NCBI GenBank assembly: GCA_018266075.1
Contig: JAFEBB010000054.1
Location: 1-50,971 of the forward strand
Origin: Deltaproteobacteria bacterium
GTDB taxonomy: Bacteria; Myxococcota; Myxococcia; Myxococcales; SZAS-1
Reading direction: 5' to 3'
Length of the DNA stretch: 50,971 bases
In this document: piece after piece, positions 16,328 through 25,072 of the stretch
How the letters are laid out: each line of letters begins with the position of its first letter
How positions within the stretch are numbered: position 1 is the stretch's first letter
Notes under the pieces: model-generated
Told to the model about the DNA's origin: nothing
Seen by the model: only the letters and a program-made list of their open reading frames with translations
The model's database searches: none
Position numbers and translations under genes: made by a program

Positions 16328-17268
16328 ACATCCTCATCGCCTACGGCTCGAAGCTCGGCGGCACCGAGGGCCTCGCGGAGATGCTCGGCGAGGCCTTGCG
16401 CCGCGAGGGGTTCCACGTCGACATCGCCGAAGCCCGCCGCGCTCCGGACCCGCGCAAGTTCAGCGCCGTGCTCGTCGGCGGTGCGCTCTATGCGTCGCGC
16501 TGGCACAAGCACGCCGCGCGGTTCGTCATCACGCACGCCAAGGCGCTGCGCGAGCGCGAGGTCTGGTTCTTCTCCAGCGGTCCGCTCGATGACTCCGCGC
16601 GTGAGCGCGAGCTGCCGCCCGTGCGCCAGGTGCACCGGCTCATGGAGCTGGTGGGCGCGAACGGGCACGCGACGTTTGGCGGCCGACTCGAGCCGAACGC
16701 AAAGGGCTTCCTCGCCTCGAACATGGCCAAGACGCGCGCCGGCGACTGGCGCGATCCGGCGCAGATCGAGCGCTGGGCCGCAGAGGTCGCTCACGAGGTG
16801 AACGCGAGCGCCGCCATGCCCCACCCGCCGCGCCAGATCCCGCCCGAGCAGAGGCTGCCCGCGGGGCTCATCGGCTCGTGCCTCTTCGCCGGCGCGACCG
16901 CGCTCCTGGGCGGCCTGGTGCTCGTGGCAAGCCCGAGCGGCGCGCTCGTGCACATGACCGTCTCGGCGCTGCAGCACTCGCCGTTCTCGAGCTTCCTCGT
17001 GCCGGGCCTGCTGCTCGCGGGCGTCGTGGGCGGCTCCAATCTCTGGGCGGCGATCGCGCACCTGCGGCGGAGCGACTTCGCGGGGCTGCTCTCGTTCGTG
17101 AGCGGCTCGGCGCTGACGGTGTGGATCGTGGTGGAGATGCTCATGCTGCGCACGGTGCACCCGTTCCAGCTCGTCTACCTGGCGCTTGGGCTGGCCATCG
17201 CCGCGCGCTCGTGGCGCGATGTCGCCGCGCTCAGGGGCGTGTTCGCGCCGCCGGCGCCGGCCCGCTGA
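16324..17268 (+). CDS. flavodoxin domain fused to a four-helix membrane domain
   Basis: 314 residues. Residues 1-160 are a flavodoxin fold of the HemG-like type: ILIAYGSKLGGTEGLAEMLG is the FMN phosphate loop, LVGGALYASRWHKHAARFV the next strand-helix, and ATFGGRLEP the late motif. Residues about 180-314 contain four hydrophobic spans with short basic connectors. Single-domain flavodoxins and HemG protoporphyrinogen oxidase lack such a tail, so this is a fusion that should tether an FMN electron carrier to the inner membrane. The partner is unknown; a quinone-linked role is only a guess. It is translationally coupled to the PRC-barrel-like gene. Confidence 0.75.
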   Translation: MNILIAYGSKLGGTEGLAEMLGEALRREGFHVDIAEARRAPDPRKFSAVLVGGALYASRWHKHAARFVITHAKALREREVWFFSSGPLDDSARERELPPVRQVHRLMELVGANGHATFGGRLEPNAKGFLASNMAKTRAGDWRDPAQIERWAAEVAHEVNASAAMPHPPRQIPPEQRLPAGLIGSCLFAGATALLGGLVLVASPSGALVHMTVSALQHSPFSSFLVPGLLLAGVVGGSNLWAAIAHLRRSDFAGLLSFVSGSALTVWIVVEMLMLRTVHPFQLVYLALGLAIAARSWRDVAALRGVFAPPAPAR

Positions 17269-17300
17269 AGCGCGTGGCGATCGCGGCTACACTGCGCCCC

Positions 17301-17987
17301 ATGTGCGGACGCTACGTGGTGAAGCACTCCAAGGGCGACATGCAGCGCGTGTTTCCCCAGTTCCAATTTCCTGAAGTCGAAGAGCGCCTCGACGTGCGAC
17401 CGACGACGCAGGTGCTGGTGGCCACCGCCGCGCCCGGCTCGATCGAGCTCATGCGCTGGGGGCTCTTGCCGCCCTGGGCGCCCGACGTGAAGGCCAAGAT
17501 CGCGCCCATCAACGCGATGAGCGAGACCATTCAGCAGAAGCGCATGTTCAAGAAGCTCTTCGAGAAGCGGCGCTGCGTGTTCTTCGCCAGCGGCTTCTAC
17601 GAGTGGCGCGCGGTGGCGGGGCAAAAGAAGAAGCAGCGCAACCTGATCACCGTCGGCGAGGGCGAGCCCATCGCGTTCGCCGGGCTGTGGGACATCTGGC
17701 ATCCCAAAGAAGAGGCGCTCAAGAGCTGCACGATCCTGACGACCGGCGCCAACGAGCTCGTCTCGACCATCCACAACCGCATGCCGGTGATCCTCGACGC
17801 GAAGGGCGTCGAGGCGTGGCTCGATCCCAACGCGTCGCTCGACGCGCTGCAGGCGATGACCGTCGCGCGCTCGCCCGATGGGATGAAGGTGCGGCCGGTC
17901 GAGGAGCCGCCTCCGCCGCCGAAGCGCGAGCAAGAAGCGGAAGAAGCCGAGGACGCGCCCGAGTCGGACGAAGAGGCCGACGCTTAG
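17301..17987 (+). CDS. HMCES/YedK abasic-site DNA-protein crosslink protein
   Basis: 228 residues from the ATG at 17301. MCGRY places the catalytic cysteine at residue 2, exposed after Met removal. Asn71 (PINAMSE), Glu101 (SGFYEW) and His158 (STIHNRMPV) are the other active-site residues of the SRAP family. The protein reacts with abasic sites in single-stranded DNA to form a protective thiazolidine crosslink and is often linked to the SOS response. The C-terminal 30 residues are an acidic, proline-containing tail. It faces the convergent sigma-factor gene. Confidence 0.93.
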   Translation: MCGRYVVKHSKGDMQRVFPQFQFPEVEERLDVRPTTQVLVATAAPGSIELMRWGLLPPWAPDVKAKIAPINAMSETIQQKRMFKKLFEKRRCVFFASGFYEWRAVAGQKKKQRNLITVGEGEPIAFAGLWDIWHPKEEALKSCTILTTGANELVSTIHNRMPVILDAKGVEAWLDPNASLDALQAMTVARSPDGMKVRPVEEPPPPPKREQEAEEAEDAPESDEEADA

Positions 17988-18028
17988 TTCACGCGACCAC
18001 GTCCCGCGACTGGGCTGACTCGTCGAGA

Positions 18029-18574
18029 CTAGGCCGACGGCACCTGTCGATACACCACGCCACGGCAACGCCGCGTGAACTCCTGCAGCCGGTTGATCAC
18101 CGTGCGCCGGGTGACGTCGAGCGTGACCGCGATCTCGGCCTGCTCCAGCCCATCCACGTGGTACAGCAGCGCCGTCGCGTGCAGCTTCTCCGGCGTGCCC
18201 GCGAGCAGCTTCTGCACCAGCTCGCGATCCTCCACGCGCGCGTCGGTGCCGCGCTCGGTCGCCGCGTGCTCCGGATCCAGCTCGGCCGTCTCGCCGTGCA
18301 GGACGCGCTTCCGCAGCGCATCCAGGCACAAGTTGGTCGACACGCGGTACATCCACATCAGCGCCTCGTCGTCGGTGCGGGCCTGGTCGAGGTGCGTGAA
18401 GACGCGCACGAACACCTCCTGGCACACGTCCTCGGCGAGCGCGCGCTCGCGCAGCAGCCGCCGGCAGCGGGCCAGGATCAGCGGACCGAAGCGCCGGTAC
18501 TGGAGCGCGATCCGATCGCCATGGGCCTGAGCGGCAGCGGGCTTTGCGACAGTCTTCAGAGCGGCAGGCGACAT
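18029..18574 (-). CDS. ECF-like sigma70-family RNA polymerase sigma factor
   Basis: 181 residues from the ATG at 18574, which is preceded by GGAGAGACC. An upstream frame extension to 18733 is Ala/Arg/Pro-rich and probably not coding. Region 2 is clear (RRLLRERALAEDVCQEVFVRVFTHLDQ and MWMYRVSTNLCLDALRK), and region 4 has the helix-turn-helix QAEIAVTLDVTRRTVINRLQEFTRRC. There is no region 1 or 3, as in ECF sigma factors. No anti-sigma gene lies beside it. The intergenic region upstream holds repeated TTGGCGCR words that could be control sites. Confidence 0.85.
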   Translation of the reverse strand: MSPAALKTVAKPAAAQAHGDRIALQYRRFGPLILARCRRLLRERALAEDVCQEVFVRVFTHLDQARTDDEALMWMYRVSTNLCLDALRKRVLHGETAELDPEHAATERGTDARVEDRELVQKLLAGTPEKLHATALLYHVDGLEQAEIAVTLDVTRRTVINRLQEFTRRCRGVVYRQVPSA

Positions 18575-18670
18575 GGTCTCTCCATCGAGCTGAGGCCCGG
18601 TGCGGGCCGTGATGGAGGCTTTGTCGCATCCACGCGGCGGGATCTTCGCGGGTGGCGCAGCGCGCGCACT

Positions 18671-18809
18671 CTTTGGCGCACCTTGCGCAATGCATTGCCG
18701 CTTTGGCGCGGTTTGCACATAGACCTGGCGCACTTGGCGAATGGCTCTTCCACCCCGGCTGCGAACGGGCGCCCCCGGTCGAAGCCAGAAGCTCCAGGCT
18801 CTTGGCGCG
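18671..18809. repeat. repeated TTGGCGCR words between sigma-factor gene and ctpA
   Basis: TTGGCGCA begins at 18673, TTGGCGCG at 18703 and 18802, and related CTGGCGCA and TTGGCGAA at about 18725-18741. The 280-base gap between the divergent sigma-factor and ctpA genes holds no other feature that I can name. The words may be binding sites, or chance in GC-rich DNA. Confidence 0.3.
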
Positions 18810-18854
18810 GATAGCCAGCGTGACGGGCCGTGAACCCCCTGCTACGCTCCGATC

Positions 18855-20237
18855 GTGGAATCGCCGAACCCCACCCGCTACTCGCGCGTCTCGACCTGGC
18901 GCCTGGCGCTGCTGCTGGCGCCCTTTGCCTTCCTGGGCGGGATGGTGGCCGACCGGGCCGTGGTGCACGCGGAGAAGGCCCCGCCGCCCACCGCCGGCGC
19001 CTACAAGCAGCTCGATCTCTTCGCGCGGGTGCTCTCGTACGTGGAGAACAACTACGTCGAGCCGGTGGACGACACCCAGCTCATCTACGGCGCCATCAAG
19101 GGGATGATGGACACGCTCGATCCCCACACGCTCTTCATGCCTCCGGACATGTTCAAGGACATGAAGATCGACACCTCGGGCGAGTACGGCGGCCTGGGCA
19201 TCGAGGTGGCGGAGAAGAACGAGGTGCTCACCGTCGTCACGCCGCTCGACGACACCCCGGCCTCGCGCGCGGGCATCAAGCCCGGCGACCAGATCCTCAA
19301 GATCGACGGGGACGGCACCCGCGAGATGGGCCTCGCCGGCTCCATCAAGAAAATGAAGGGCCCGCCCGGCTCACGCTGCTCGCTCCAGGTGATGCGCGAC
19401 GGCTTCAAGGAGCCGCGCGACTTCATCATCCTGCGCGAGCGCATCCGCATCGTGAGCGTGGACTCACGGCTGGTCGACGGCTACGGCTACGTGAAGATCA
19501 AGAACTTCCAGGACCGCACCGACCGCTACCTGAAGAACGCCCTCGATGACCTGCGCGAGAAGAACCACGGCGAGCTCAAGGGCCTGGTGCTCGACCTGCG
19601 CAACAACCCGGGCGGCCTGCTCGACCAGGCGGTACGCGTGGCGGATCGCTTCCTGCCCGGCGGCCAGCTCATCGTCAGCACCCGCGGCCGCGGCGGAAAG
19701 CACATGGAGGAAGAGCGCAGCCACGACCGCGACACCGAGCCGAACTATCCGCTCGTGGTGCTCGTGAACGGCGGCTCGGCGAGCGCCAGCGAGATCGTGG
19801 CCGGCGCGCTCCAGGACAACGGCCGCGGCGTCATCCTGGGCACCCAGACGTTCGGCAAGGGCAGCGTCCAGACCATCATCGAGCTCGAGGACGGAAGCGG
19901 CCTCAAGCTCACCATCGCGCGCTACTACACGCCCAAGGGCCGCAGCATCCAGGAGCTGGGCATCACCCCCGATGTGGTGGTGAAGGAGCCCGCAGGCGAT
20001 GATGCGGGGCCGCGCGAGGTGGATCTCAAGCGGCACTTCAAGCACGAGGCCGACGGCGCCGAGGTCGCGAGCGCAGCGCAGAAGGTTCCCGTCAACGGTT
20101 CGTCGTCGACGGCGCAGGGCAAGCCGGGTAGCACCGACCCCACCAAGGTAGAAGACGTCCAGCTCAAGGCAGCAATCGACTACTTGAAAGCATGGCCACC
20201 CACCACGGCTTCCAGCTCCCGGGCCGCTCCGCACTGA
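18855..20237 (+). CDS. ctpA: carboxyl-terminal processing serine protease (S41)
   Basis: 460 residues from a GTG start. An uncleaved or cleaved signal anchor (about 16-38) is followed by the N-terminal helical part and a PDZ domain (about 108-200; YGGLGIEVA and PGDQILKIDGDG). The S41 protease core has GLVLDLRNNPGGLL at 243-256. The active-site serine lies in NGGSASASE (305-313), and the general-base lysine is Lys335 in FGKGS. It acts in the periplasm on the C-terminal tails of exported proteins, in some bacteria on peptidoglycan hydrolases. The next gene starts 46 bases inside this one. Confidence 0.94.
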   Translation: MESPNPTRYSRVSTWRLALLLAPFAFLGGMVADRAVVHAEKAPPPTAGAYKQLDLFARVLSYVENNYVEPVDDTQLIYGAIKGMMDTLDPHTLFMPPDMFKDMKIDTSGEYGGLGIEVAEKNEVLTVVTPLDDTPASRAGIKPGDQILKIDGDGTREMGLAGSIKKMKGPPGSRCSLQVMRDGFKEPRDFIILRERIRIVSVDSRLVDGYGYVKIKNFQDRTDRYLKNALDDLREKNHGELKGLVLDLRNNPGGLLDQAVRVADRFLPGGQLIVSTRGRGGKHMEEERSHDRDTEPNYPLVVLVNGGSASASEIVAGALQDNGRGVILGTQTFGKGSVQTIIELEDGSGLKLTIARYYTPKGRSIQELGITPDVVVKEPAGDDAGPREVDLKRHFKHEADGAEVASAAQKVPVNGSSSTAQGKPGSTDPTKVEDVQLKAAIDYLKAWPPTTASSSRAAPH

Positions 20238-22141
20238 GCCGCCCGATCGTTGTCCTCCCCGCCTCGCCGTCGCGCCGCCTCCGGGTGGCGCTCGCGGCGG
20301 GGCTCTGCGCGCTCCTGTTCGCCGCGCCCGCCCAGGCGAAGAAGAAGCACAGCGAGCCCGAGCCCGCGCCTGCGCCAGCGACGACGGCCAGCACGCCGCC
20401 GCCGCCGAGCAGCACCTCGTCGTCGAGCTCCAGCTCGTCGTCGAGCGAGGAGTCCGAGTCCAGCGGCCCCGCGCTCACCATCGTGGGCCTGGCGCTCGAC
20501 GCCCAGGGCACGCAGGCCGCGGCGCTCGCGCAGTACCTGGCCGAGCAGGCCGCGCACCGCGCTGGCAAGCAGAGCGTGCTCACCTTGGAGGCCGCGCTGG
20601 ATCCCGACGGCGCCAAGGCCCGCGAGAAGGCCGCGCACGACGGCGACCGCGCGCTCAACGCCGCCAAGAAGGCCTACTTCAACGACCTCGACCTCGACAC
20701 CTCGGGCGCGCTCTGTGACAAGGCCGTTCAGAACTACCTGAAGAGCGATTTGCCCGCGCACTTCAACCGCCTCGTCGAGGCGATGGAGATGAAGATCGCC
20801 TGCTTCGCCGCCGATCCGAAGCAGAGCGACAAGGTCCGCGCGGAGCTGGGACAGCTCCTCCCCATCGACCCGCGCACCGAGCTCTCGCCGAACCTCTTCA
20901 ACCCCGACGTCATCAAGCTCGCCGAGGGGATCCGCTCCACCCTGCGCGATGCCTCCAACCTCACCCTGCAGGTGAAGACCGGCACCGTGTCCGCGCGCGT
21001 GTTCGTGGACGGCTCGTTCCGCGGCATCAGCCCCACCACGGTGAAGAACCTCGCGCCGGGCTCGCACCTGGTGACGGTGGTGGCGCCCGGCTTCGAGCGG
21101 CTGCAGCAGAAGGTGAACCCCAGCTCGGATCCGGTGCTCGACGCCAAGCTCAACCCCGTCGGCGACGCGGCCGCGCTCGGCCCCAAGCTCGACGCGGTGA
21201 AGAAGACCTACCGCTCGGACCAGCTGCAGAAGTCGCTGGCCGCGCTGGGCAGCGCGCTCAAGGCCGAGCAGGTGCTGCTCATGGCCTCCGGCGCCGGCCC
21301 CACGCCGGGCAGCCGCGAGGTCTCGGCGGTGCGCGTGACGGTCACGCCGGCCGCGCTCTCCACCGACCTCGACGCGCCCTTGCCGAGCGACGCCGCCAAG
21401 GCCGCCCAGGCCATCGACGCGCTCGCCACCCAGGCCTGCACCAGCGAGCACCTGCTCAAGGGCCACCGCGCGCCCGTGGACGGCAGCGAGGGCGGCAGCG
21501 GTGGCGGCGGCGGGATGCGCTACGCCGGCTACGGCCTCATCGGCGGCGGCGCCGTGGCCGCAGGCGTGGGCACCTACTTCGGCCTCACCGCCAAGAGCCA
21601 GGAGAGCAACTTCAAGACCCTGCCCCAGACCAGCCCCAGCGCCGGCTCGGTGGCCAACTCCGGCAAGACCGACGCGCTCATCGCCAACGTGGCCTTCGGC
21701 ACCGCCGTGGTCGCTGCCGGCGTGGGCGTGGCGCTCGCGGTGATGGGCGGCGGTCACAGCAGCCCCGACGCCAGCGTCGAGGAGGCGTCGGCGCCTGCGA
21801 AGCCCGCGGAGAAGCCCGTCGCAACGAAGCCCGCGGACAAGCCCGCATCCAAGCCCGCCGACTCCAGGCCGGCCTCCGCCAGCAAGCCCGCGTCGTCGAC
21901 GGCGACGGCTTCGAAGCCCGCAGACACCAAGCCTGCCGAGAGCAAGCCCGCGTCGTCGAGCAGCTCCAAGCCCGCGGATGCCAAGCCGGCCGACACGGCC
22001 AAGCCGGCCTCGTCGTCGAAGCCGGCGGAGACCAAGCCCGCCGAGGCGGAGAAGCCCAAGCCTGAGCCGGCGCCCGACGCTGGCGCGCCCGCCACCACCA
22101 CCAAGCCCCCCGCCAGCCTCGGCGACGACATCAAGGACTGA
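20192..22141 (+). CDS. PEGA-domain membrane protein with Lys-Pro-Ala tail
   Basis: 649 residues. A long N-region and hydrophobic signal (LRVALAAGLCALLFAAPAQA, about 30-49) are followed by a serine-run linker and a helical domain (about 90-260). A PEGA-like domain (about 265-310; VSARVFVDGSFRGISPTTV) comes next. Two Gly/Ala-rich membrane spans lie at about 446-463 and 492-514. The last 120 residues are KPA/KPAD-type repeats probably outside the membrane. The ATG at 20192 overlaps ctpA by 46 bases; a GTG at 20285 would shorten the signal but lacks a ribosome site. It may bind a cell-surface component, but its role is unknown. The downstream lipoprotein follows 2 bases after the stop. Confidence 0.7.
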   Translation: MATHHGFQLPGRSALSRPIVVLPASPSRRLRVALAAGLCALLFAAPAQAKKKHSEPEPAPAPATTASTPPPPSSTSSSSSSSSSSEESESSGPALTIVGLALDAQGTQAAALAQYLAEQAAHRAGKQSVLTLEAALDPDGAKAREKAAHDGDRALNAAKKAYFNDLDLDTSGALCDKAVQNYLKSDLPAHFNRLVEAMEMKIACFAADPKQSDKVRAELGQLLPIDPRTELSPNLFNPDVIKLAEGIRSTLRDASNLTLQVKTGTVSARVFVDGSFRGISPTTVKNLAPGSHLVTVVAPGFERLQQKVNPSSDPVLDAKLNPVGDAAALGPKLDAVKKTYRSDQLQKSLAALGSALKAEQVLLMASGAGPTPGSREVSAVRVTVTPAALSTDLDAPLPSDAAKAAQAIDALATQACTSEHLLKGHRAPVDGSEGGSGGGGGMRYAGYGLIGGGAVAAGVGTYFGLTAKSQESNFKTLPQTSPSAGSVANSGKTDALIANVAFGTAVVAAGVGVALAVMGGGHSSPDASVEEASAPAKPAEKPVATKPADKPASKPADSRPASASKPASSTATASKPADTKPAESKPASSSSSKPADAKPADTAKPASSSKPAETKPAEAEKPKPEPAPDAGAPATTTKPPASLGDDIKD

Positions 22142-22143
22142 TC

Positions 22144-23265
22144 ATGCGCGCGCTCCCGATGGCATTGCGCCTCCTGCTCTCCACCCTGCTCCTCGCGGGG
22201 TGCTCGGTGAGCTTCGACCCCGCGGGCCAGCCCTGTGACGCCCAGGGCCGCTGCCTCGTGGGCTACACCTGCGACGCCACCAAGCACTGCGTCGCCGGCG
22301 ACGGCGGCCACCCGAGCACCACCACCGGGTCGGGCTCCACCAGTGCGGGCAGCGTGACGGGCTCGTCCGGCACGTCGGGCTCGACCACGGGCACCACCGC
22401 CACCCACGGCACGGGCTCGACCTCGGGCACCACCGCGACCACGGCCACCACCTCGGGCACGACGGGCGGCAGCTCCGGCACCACCGGGGCCACGAGCTGC
22501 GCCGAGCAGGTGTGTCCGGCGACCCAGCGGTGCGTGATGACCAATGGCGTGCCGAGCTGCACCAGCCGCACCGATCCGGGCGCCACCTGCACCAGCGGGC
22601 TCGCCTGTGGCAACGGCTTCTGCCTGCGCCCACCGGGCGTGAACGAGGGCATCTGCGCCAACTCCTGCGATGCGGGCTGCGGAGCGGGCTTTGTGTGCAC
22701 GCCGTTGGTGGGCGAGCGCGGCAACACCTTCTCCGCCTGCCTGGACTCGCCGGCGCCGACGACGTGCTCGGGTGGCGCGTCGTGTGGCAACGGCCTTTCC
22801 TGCCTGCCATTCGACGTCAGCCCGGCGACGCACACCGGGTTCGCGACGGAGCTCCCGCTGCTCTTCTGCGACACGCCGATCCCCGCCGGAACACCCTCCA
22901 ACTTCGCCTGCAGCCAGCCGTCCGAGTGCGCCAGCGGCCTGTGTGCGGACAACGGGAGCAATACCAACGGCACCTGCCTCGACACCTGCGTGAGCGACAA
23001 CGACTGCATCAACGGCGACAGCTGCCGGGTCGCTGCCCAGATCGATCACAGCCGCAACCTTCTGGCATGCGTTCCGGGGATCACCGCCTGTCAAACGGGG
23101 TGCACCTCCTGCGGTGCCGACGCCTACACCTGCGAGGCCACGCTCAACTTCTGCGCGCTGCCTTGCCTCACCGGCGACGACGAGGAGTGCGGCCCGGGGC
23201 GCAGCTGCCTGCAGAACAGCTTCGGCAACTACTGCTCCGTCAGCGGGAACAACCCCTGTCCCTGA
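22144..23265 (+). CDS. Cys-rich lipoprotein with Ser/Thr/Gly linker
   Basis: 373 residues. MRALPMALRLLLSTLLLAGC gives a lipobox with Cys20. A short Cys module (about 28-50) is followed by about 65 residues of Gly/Ser/Thr repeats. About 240 residues with more than 20 cysteines in C-x2-8-C patterns follow (CASGLCADNGSNTNGTCLD, GDDEECGPGRSCLQ), similar to EGF-like or disulfide-rich modules of myxobacterial surface proteins. It is probably exported and attached to a membrane. Its partner is the PEGA protein gene 2 bases upstream, which suggests one transcript. Two other genes in the window encode the same kind of linker. Confidence 0.75.
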   Translation: MRALPMALRLLLSTLLLAGCSVSFDPAGQPCDAQGRCLVGYTCDATKHCVAGDGGHPSTTTGSGSTSAGSVTGSSGTSGSTTGTTATHGTGSTSGTTATTATTSGTTGGSSGTTGATSCAEQVCPATQRCVMTNGVPSCTSRTDPGATCTSGLACGNGFCLRPPGVNEGICANSCDAGCGAGFVCTPLVGERGNTFSACLDSPAPTTCSGGASCGNGLSCLPFDVSPATHTGFATELPLLFCDTPIPAGTPSNFACSQPSECASGLCADNGSNTNGTCLDTCVSDNDCINGDSCRVAAQIDHSRNLLACVPGITACQTGCTSCGADAYTCEATLNFCALPCLTGDDEECGPGRSCLQNSFGNYCSVSGNNPCP

Positions 23266-23371
23266 TCCGGCAACGGATCGCGGTTCACGGATCACGGTCG
23301 CGGATCACCAAGCACGTCGCGGCCTCTTGGAAACGCGCGCTCCTCTCGCGGCCGGGCGCTCTGCCGGCCGT

Positions 23372-23401
23372 TTGACACGACTTTCTGCCCTTGGCTAGGG
23401 T
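23372..23401 (+). promoter_or_regulatory. sigma70-type promoter of the cold-shock gene
   Basis: TTGACA (23372-23377), an 18-base spacer, then TAGGGT (23396-23401). Transcription from about 23408 would leave a leader of about 128 bases before the ATG, similar to the long leaders of cspA mRNAs. Confidence 0.55.
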
Positions 23402-23535
23402 CGTGCGGCCTGTTCTGCACCCGTCCGAGTGGTTCGGCGGGGGGGAAGTCAAAAACGAACGGGTTATCCCGCGCGCCCCGCCCGAGCGAGGCGCCAGCGG
23501 TCGGCTCGCGTCGGCCGCGCAGCAAGGAGCAGTGC

Positions 23536-23739
23536 ATGGCAAGCGGACGAGTGAAGTGGTTCAACGACGCCAAGGGCTATGGCTTCATCGAGCAGGAAGG
23601 TGGCGAGGATGTCTTCGTCCACTTCAGCGCGATCAAGCAGGACGGCTTCAAGAGCCTGGCCGAGGGTCAGCAGGTGGAGTTCGACATCGTGCAGGGCCCC
23701 AAGGGTCTGCAGGCGGCGAACGTCACGAAGGTGGGCTAG
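23536..23739 (+). CDS. cold-shock domain protein (CspA family)
   Basis: 67 residues, the normal length. RNP1 is KGYGFIE (about 14-20) and RNP2 is VFVHFS (about 27-32), the aromatic patches that bind single-stranded RNA or DNA. The acidic GGEDV loop and the final ANVTKV strand are also standard. CspA-like proteins act as RNA chaperones, often in cold or stationary phase. It has its own promoter, a long leader that contains a copy of the TTAACS-N4-SGTTAA-type motif (23452-23467), and a downstream hairpin terminator, so it is a single-gene unit. Confidence 0.95.
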   Translation: MASGRVKWFNDAKGYGFIEQEGGEDVFVHFSAIKQDGFKSLAEGQQVEFDIVQGPKGLQAANVTKVG

Positions 23740-23772
23740 AGCCCTCGAGCTGGCGTCCGTCTTGCCAGCCTT

Positions 23773-23804
23773 CGCCCCGGTTTCCCAAAGAGGGAGCCGG
23801 GGCG
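23773..23804 (+). terminator. hairpin terminator after the cold-shock gene
   Basis: CGCCCCGG (23773-23780) pairs with CCGGGGCG (23797-23804), with additional CCC/GGG pairs inside. It is followed by a short T-containing stretch (CTGTGTTTCT). It lies 34 bases after the csp stop. The T tract is weak, as is common in GC-rich genomes. Confidence 0.55.
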
Positions 23805-23885
23805 CTGTGTTTCTGGAGCCGCGCGCTGCGTCCGCGCGCCCGCGCCGAGCGACCGGGCGGCGATCGCCAAACCCCGCGCGAAAAC

Positions 23886-23913
23886 TGGACGGGCCTGTAG
23901 CAGCCCGTAGCAT
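23886..23913 (+). promoter_or_regulatory. possible promoter of ddl
   Basis: TGGACG (23886-23891), a 16-base spacer, then TAGCAT (23908-23913), four of six matches in each box. It lies about 75 bases before the ddl ATG and after the csp terminator, in the 249-base gap that otherwise holds nothing I can name. Confidence 0.3.
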
Positions 23914-23988
23914 TCCTCCCTGGCCGGGTCCTTGCTCCTGGCTGCATCAGGCGGACGGCGGACGTCCCCGCGGGAGGCAACGGGCACC

Positions 23989-24960
23989 ATGGGCAACGGC
24001 AAGCGCAGCGACGCAGTGGGCGTGGTGATGGGCGGCTGGGGCGAGGAGCGGGAAATCTCGCTCCGCACGGGCGAGGCGGTGGCGCAGGGGCTCGAGGGCC
24101 GCGGATACGCCGTCCAGCGCGTAGTTGCGGGCGAAGGCGTGGCGCTGGACCAGGCGCTGCGCGCGTCGCGGATCGAGAAGGCGTTCCTGGCGCTGCACGG
24201 CCGTACCGGCGAGGACGGCTCGGTGCAGGGGCTCTGCGAGATCCTGGGGATTCCGTACACCGGCTCGGGCGTGCTGGCGTCGGCGCTGGCCATGGACAAG
24301 CCCATGGCCAAGAAGCTGCTCCGCTACCACAACCTTCCCACGCCCTGGGGCTACGTGACCGAGGCCGCGGATCTCCCGCGCGTGGACGCACTCCACGGCG
24401 ATCTGGGCTTTCCCTGCATCGTGAAGCCGGCGTGCTCGGGCAGCTCCTATGGGCTCACGCTGGTGAAGAGCGCCGCGGACCTCAAGCCGGCGATGGAGAA
24501 GGCGCAGGCGTTCGGCGGCCGGGCGCTGGTGGAGCGCTACGTGCCGGGCAAGGAGATCACCGTGGCCGTCCTCGACGGCGAGGTGCTCGGGACGTGCGAG
24601 ATCGTCCCGCCGGGCGAGCTCTACGGCACCGACGGCAAGTACCAGGGCGGCAGCCAGTACCACACGCCGGCGCGGCTCTCGAAGACGCGGCTGGCGAACG
24701 TGGAGGCGCTGGCGCTCGCGGCGCACCAGGCGCTGGGTTGTCGCGGGCTCTCGCGCATCGACATCATCGCCAGCGAGCTGGAGAACGACTTCATCCTCGA
24801 GGTGAACACGCTCCCGGGCATGACCGCGACGTCGCTGGCGCCGAAGATCGCCGCCTCGCGCGGGATGAGCTTCGCGGATCTGTGCGAGCGCATCCTGGCC
24901 TCGGCCGCGCTGGATCGGACGGTCTCCGTGCCGCCGCCGGCCCTTCGCGTCGCCGGCTAG
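23989..24960 (+). CDS. ddl: D-alanine-D-alanine ligase
   Basis: 323 residues from the ATG at 23989, with GGGAGG upstream at 23972-23977. The N-terminal domain has GVVMGGWGEEREISLRTG and LALHGRTGEDGSVQG. The ATP-grasp domain follows with VKPACSGSSYGL, the omega-loop region around YGTDGKYQGGSQYH, and the metal-binding end IDIIASELENDFILEVNTLPGMT. The enzyme joins two D-Ala for peptidoglycan precursors and is the target of D-cycloserine. It is at a distance from other mur genes; the nearest wall genes are pbpC and dapA about 8-10 kb downstream. Confidence 0.95.
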   Translation: MGNGKRSDAVGVVMGGWGEEREISLRTGEAVAQGLEGRGYAVQRVVAGEGVALDQALRASRIEKAFLALHGRTGEDGSVQGLCEILGIPYTGSGVLASALAMDKPMAKKLLRYHNLPTPWGYVTEAADLPRVDALHGDLGFPCIVKPACSGSSYGLTLVKSAADLKPAMEKAQAFGGRALVERYVPGKEITVAVLDGEVLGTCEIVPPGELYGTDGKYQGGSQYHTPARLSKTRLANVEALALAAHQALGCRGLSRIDIIASELENDFILEVNTLPGMTATSLAPKIAASRGMSFADLCERILASAALDRTVSVPPPALRVAG

Positions 24961-24973
24961 AACCCACTGCGCT

Positions 24974-25000
24974 CCCTTCCCCGCGTAAGACGGGGAAGGG
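24974..25000. terminator. 10-bp stem hairpin after ddl
   Basis: CCCTTCCCCG (24974-24983) and CGGGGAAGGG (24991-25000) are perfect complements around a 7-base loop. There is no T tract, so intrinsic termination is uncertain. It could also stabilise the 3' end of the ddl message. Confidence 0.45.
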
Positions 25001-25072
25001 TCGGGGATGGGGTTTCGGACACTTGCGGGCCCGATTTGAGCCCGTTCGATTCACCTCGCTAAGCTTGAGGGC

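Noticed and set aside
18671-18715. Sigma54 promoter in the sigma-factor/ctpA gap
   Set aside because: The GG and GC elements are 8 and not 10 bases apart in the words that look best.
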